Part shown: piece by piece, positions 63,547 to 64,000 of the stretch
How positions within the stretch are numbered: position 1 is the first letter of the stretch
How the letters are laid out: each line of letters begins with the position of its first letter
Origin: Rhynchopus euleeides
Taxonomy: Eukaryota > Euglenozoa > Diplonemea > Diplonemida > Diplonemidae
Assembly: GCA_963210315.1 (NCBI GenBank)
Contig: OY723261.1
Location: 372,001 to 436,000, forward strand
Direction: 5' to 3'
Length of the DNA: 64,000 nt
Program-made: the position numbers and the translations under genes
The notes under the pieces: generated by a model
What the model was told of the DNA's origin: nothing
Databases searched by the model: none
What the model saw: only the letters and a program-made list of their open reading frames with translations

Positions 63547-63935
63547 GGTGAGGCCTGCAACCCTGCAGCCTTGCAAGCCCCCCTGTGCAGGCCTCCCCCC
63601 GCCCTTCAGGGCGCCTGTCGAAGGGTGATGAAAGTGTGACGGTGGCAAGCAGGAGGGAAGGGGGCTTCGACACCCAGCCGTAGAAAGTAACGCCTGTGGG
63701 CAGGTCGTCTAGAGAGGGTGGGTGGGGATGAGCCGGGGGGGGGGACTGGGCGAGGGTGGCGTGCCGGATATTCTCTGTCGGTTAACACATGTTGTCTCTA
63801 GGGTGTGGTGGGGGATGCCGAAGTAGAAGTAGAAGGAATCACAAGGATGATCTCCCTTCACTCGTTATGCAGGGTTGTGCCTGAGATCCAGTGCAGGGTG
63901 GGGGGGGAGGAAGGGAGGAGGACCCGGTAATGATA
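63547..63935. other. 5' flank of myosin gene
   Basis: About 390 bp with G-rich tracts near 63736 and 63900. No gene was seen. The MITE that follows begins 390 bp upstream of the myosin ATG. Confidence 0.4.
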
Positions 63936-64000
63936 TACCGTATACGTAAATATTATGGAACGTAAATATTATGGAACGGGCCCATTTTTGCCCGGTCCGT
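63936..64000. mobile_element. Second MITE copy, cut by the window end
   Basis: Begins TACCGTATACGTAAATATTA, as at 29098 and (inverted) 29398, then carries two copies of the 16-bp unit TAAATATTATGGAACG before GGCCCATTTTT. Apart from the unit number it nearly matches the right end of the 29098-29398 copy, so the family is young. Confidence 0.75.

Overview
This window comes from a GC-rich single-celled eukaryote (a protist) that I cannot place further. The evidence for a eukaryote is spliceosomal introns with GT-AG ends, a myosin, an astacin-type metalloprotease with animal-like accessory modules, a FAM135 family lipase-like protein and a mitochondrial-type HslU. All eleven gene models lie on the minus strand. 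The plus-strand open frames, including very long ones, are antisense shadows of high-GC genes. Nearly every intron I can place starts with GTATGT or a one-base variant of it.

Layout, left to right (transcription runs right to left). 251-1645: coiled-coil protein with a possible ubiquitin-like N-terminus. 3138-6124: a pair of 645-bp direct repeats around 1.7 kb, with a primer-binding-site-like motif, read as a non-autonomous LTR-element fossil. 6955-29046: one secreted protein of about 7,340 residues, with an N-terminal half of beta-rich repeats, EF-hand-like loops, Calx-beta-like domains, a very long RTX-like Ca-binding array, a CUB-like module and an acidic/Lys-Gly/Cys tail. A 301-bp TA-flanked MITE sits 52 bp upstream of its start codon. 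32636-35589: FAM135-like protein. 36218-36334: a 38-residue membrane peptide. 38594-40903: coiled-coil/EF-hand protein in three exons. 41281-42129: an unresolved gene of which only two exons are placed. 43327-46461: secreted astacin with EGF-like, MAM-like and three CUB-like modules. 48153-49493: a p62/NBR1-like layout (PB1, Cys/His modules, UBA). 50333-50758: small secreted Cys-rich protein. 51221-52372: a 1.15-kb inverted-repeat transposon relic. 53910-57037: HslU in three exons, the second intron being 1.6 kb. 57679-63546: a myosin with a PH domain and a C-terminal RanBP2 zinc finger. 63936-64000: the start of a second copy of the MITE.

Most genes appear functionally independent. Two themes recur. 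Secreted Ca-binding or surface proteins (the giant protein, the astacin and the Cys-rich protein) share extracellular character, and the giant protein and the astacin carry the same CUB-like module. Protein quality control appears twice, as HslU and the PB1-UBA protein. The strict one-strand order, together with CAG trinucleotides just upstream of most start codons, is compatible with trans-spliced, co-directional transcription, but this is inference. No tRNA, rRNA or CRISPR was recognised.
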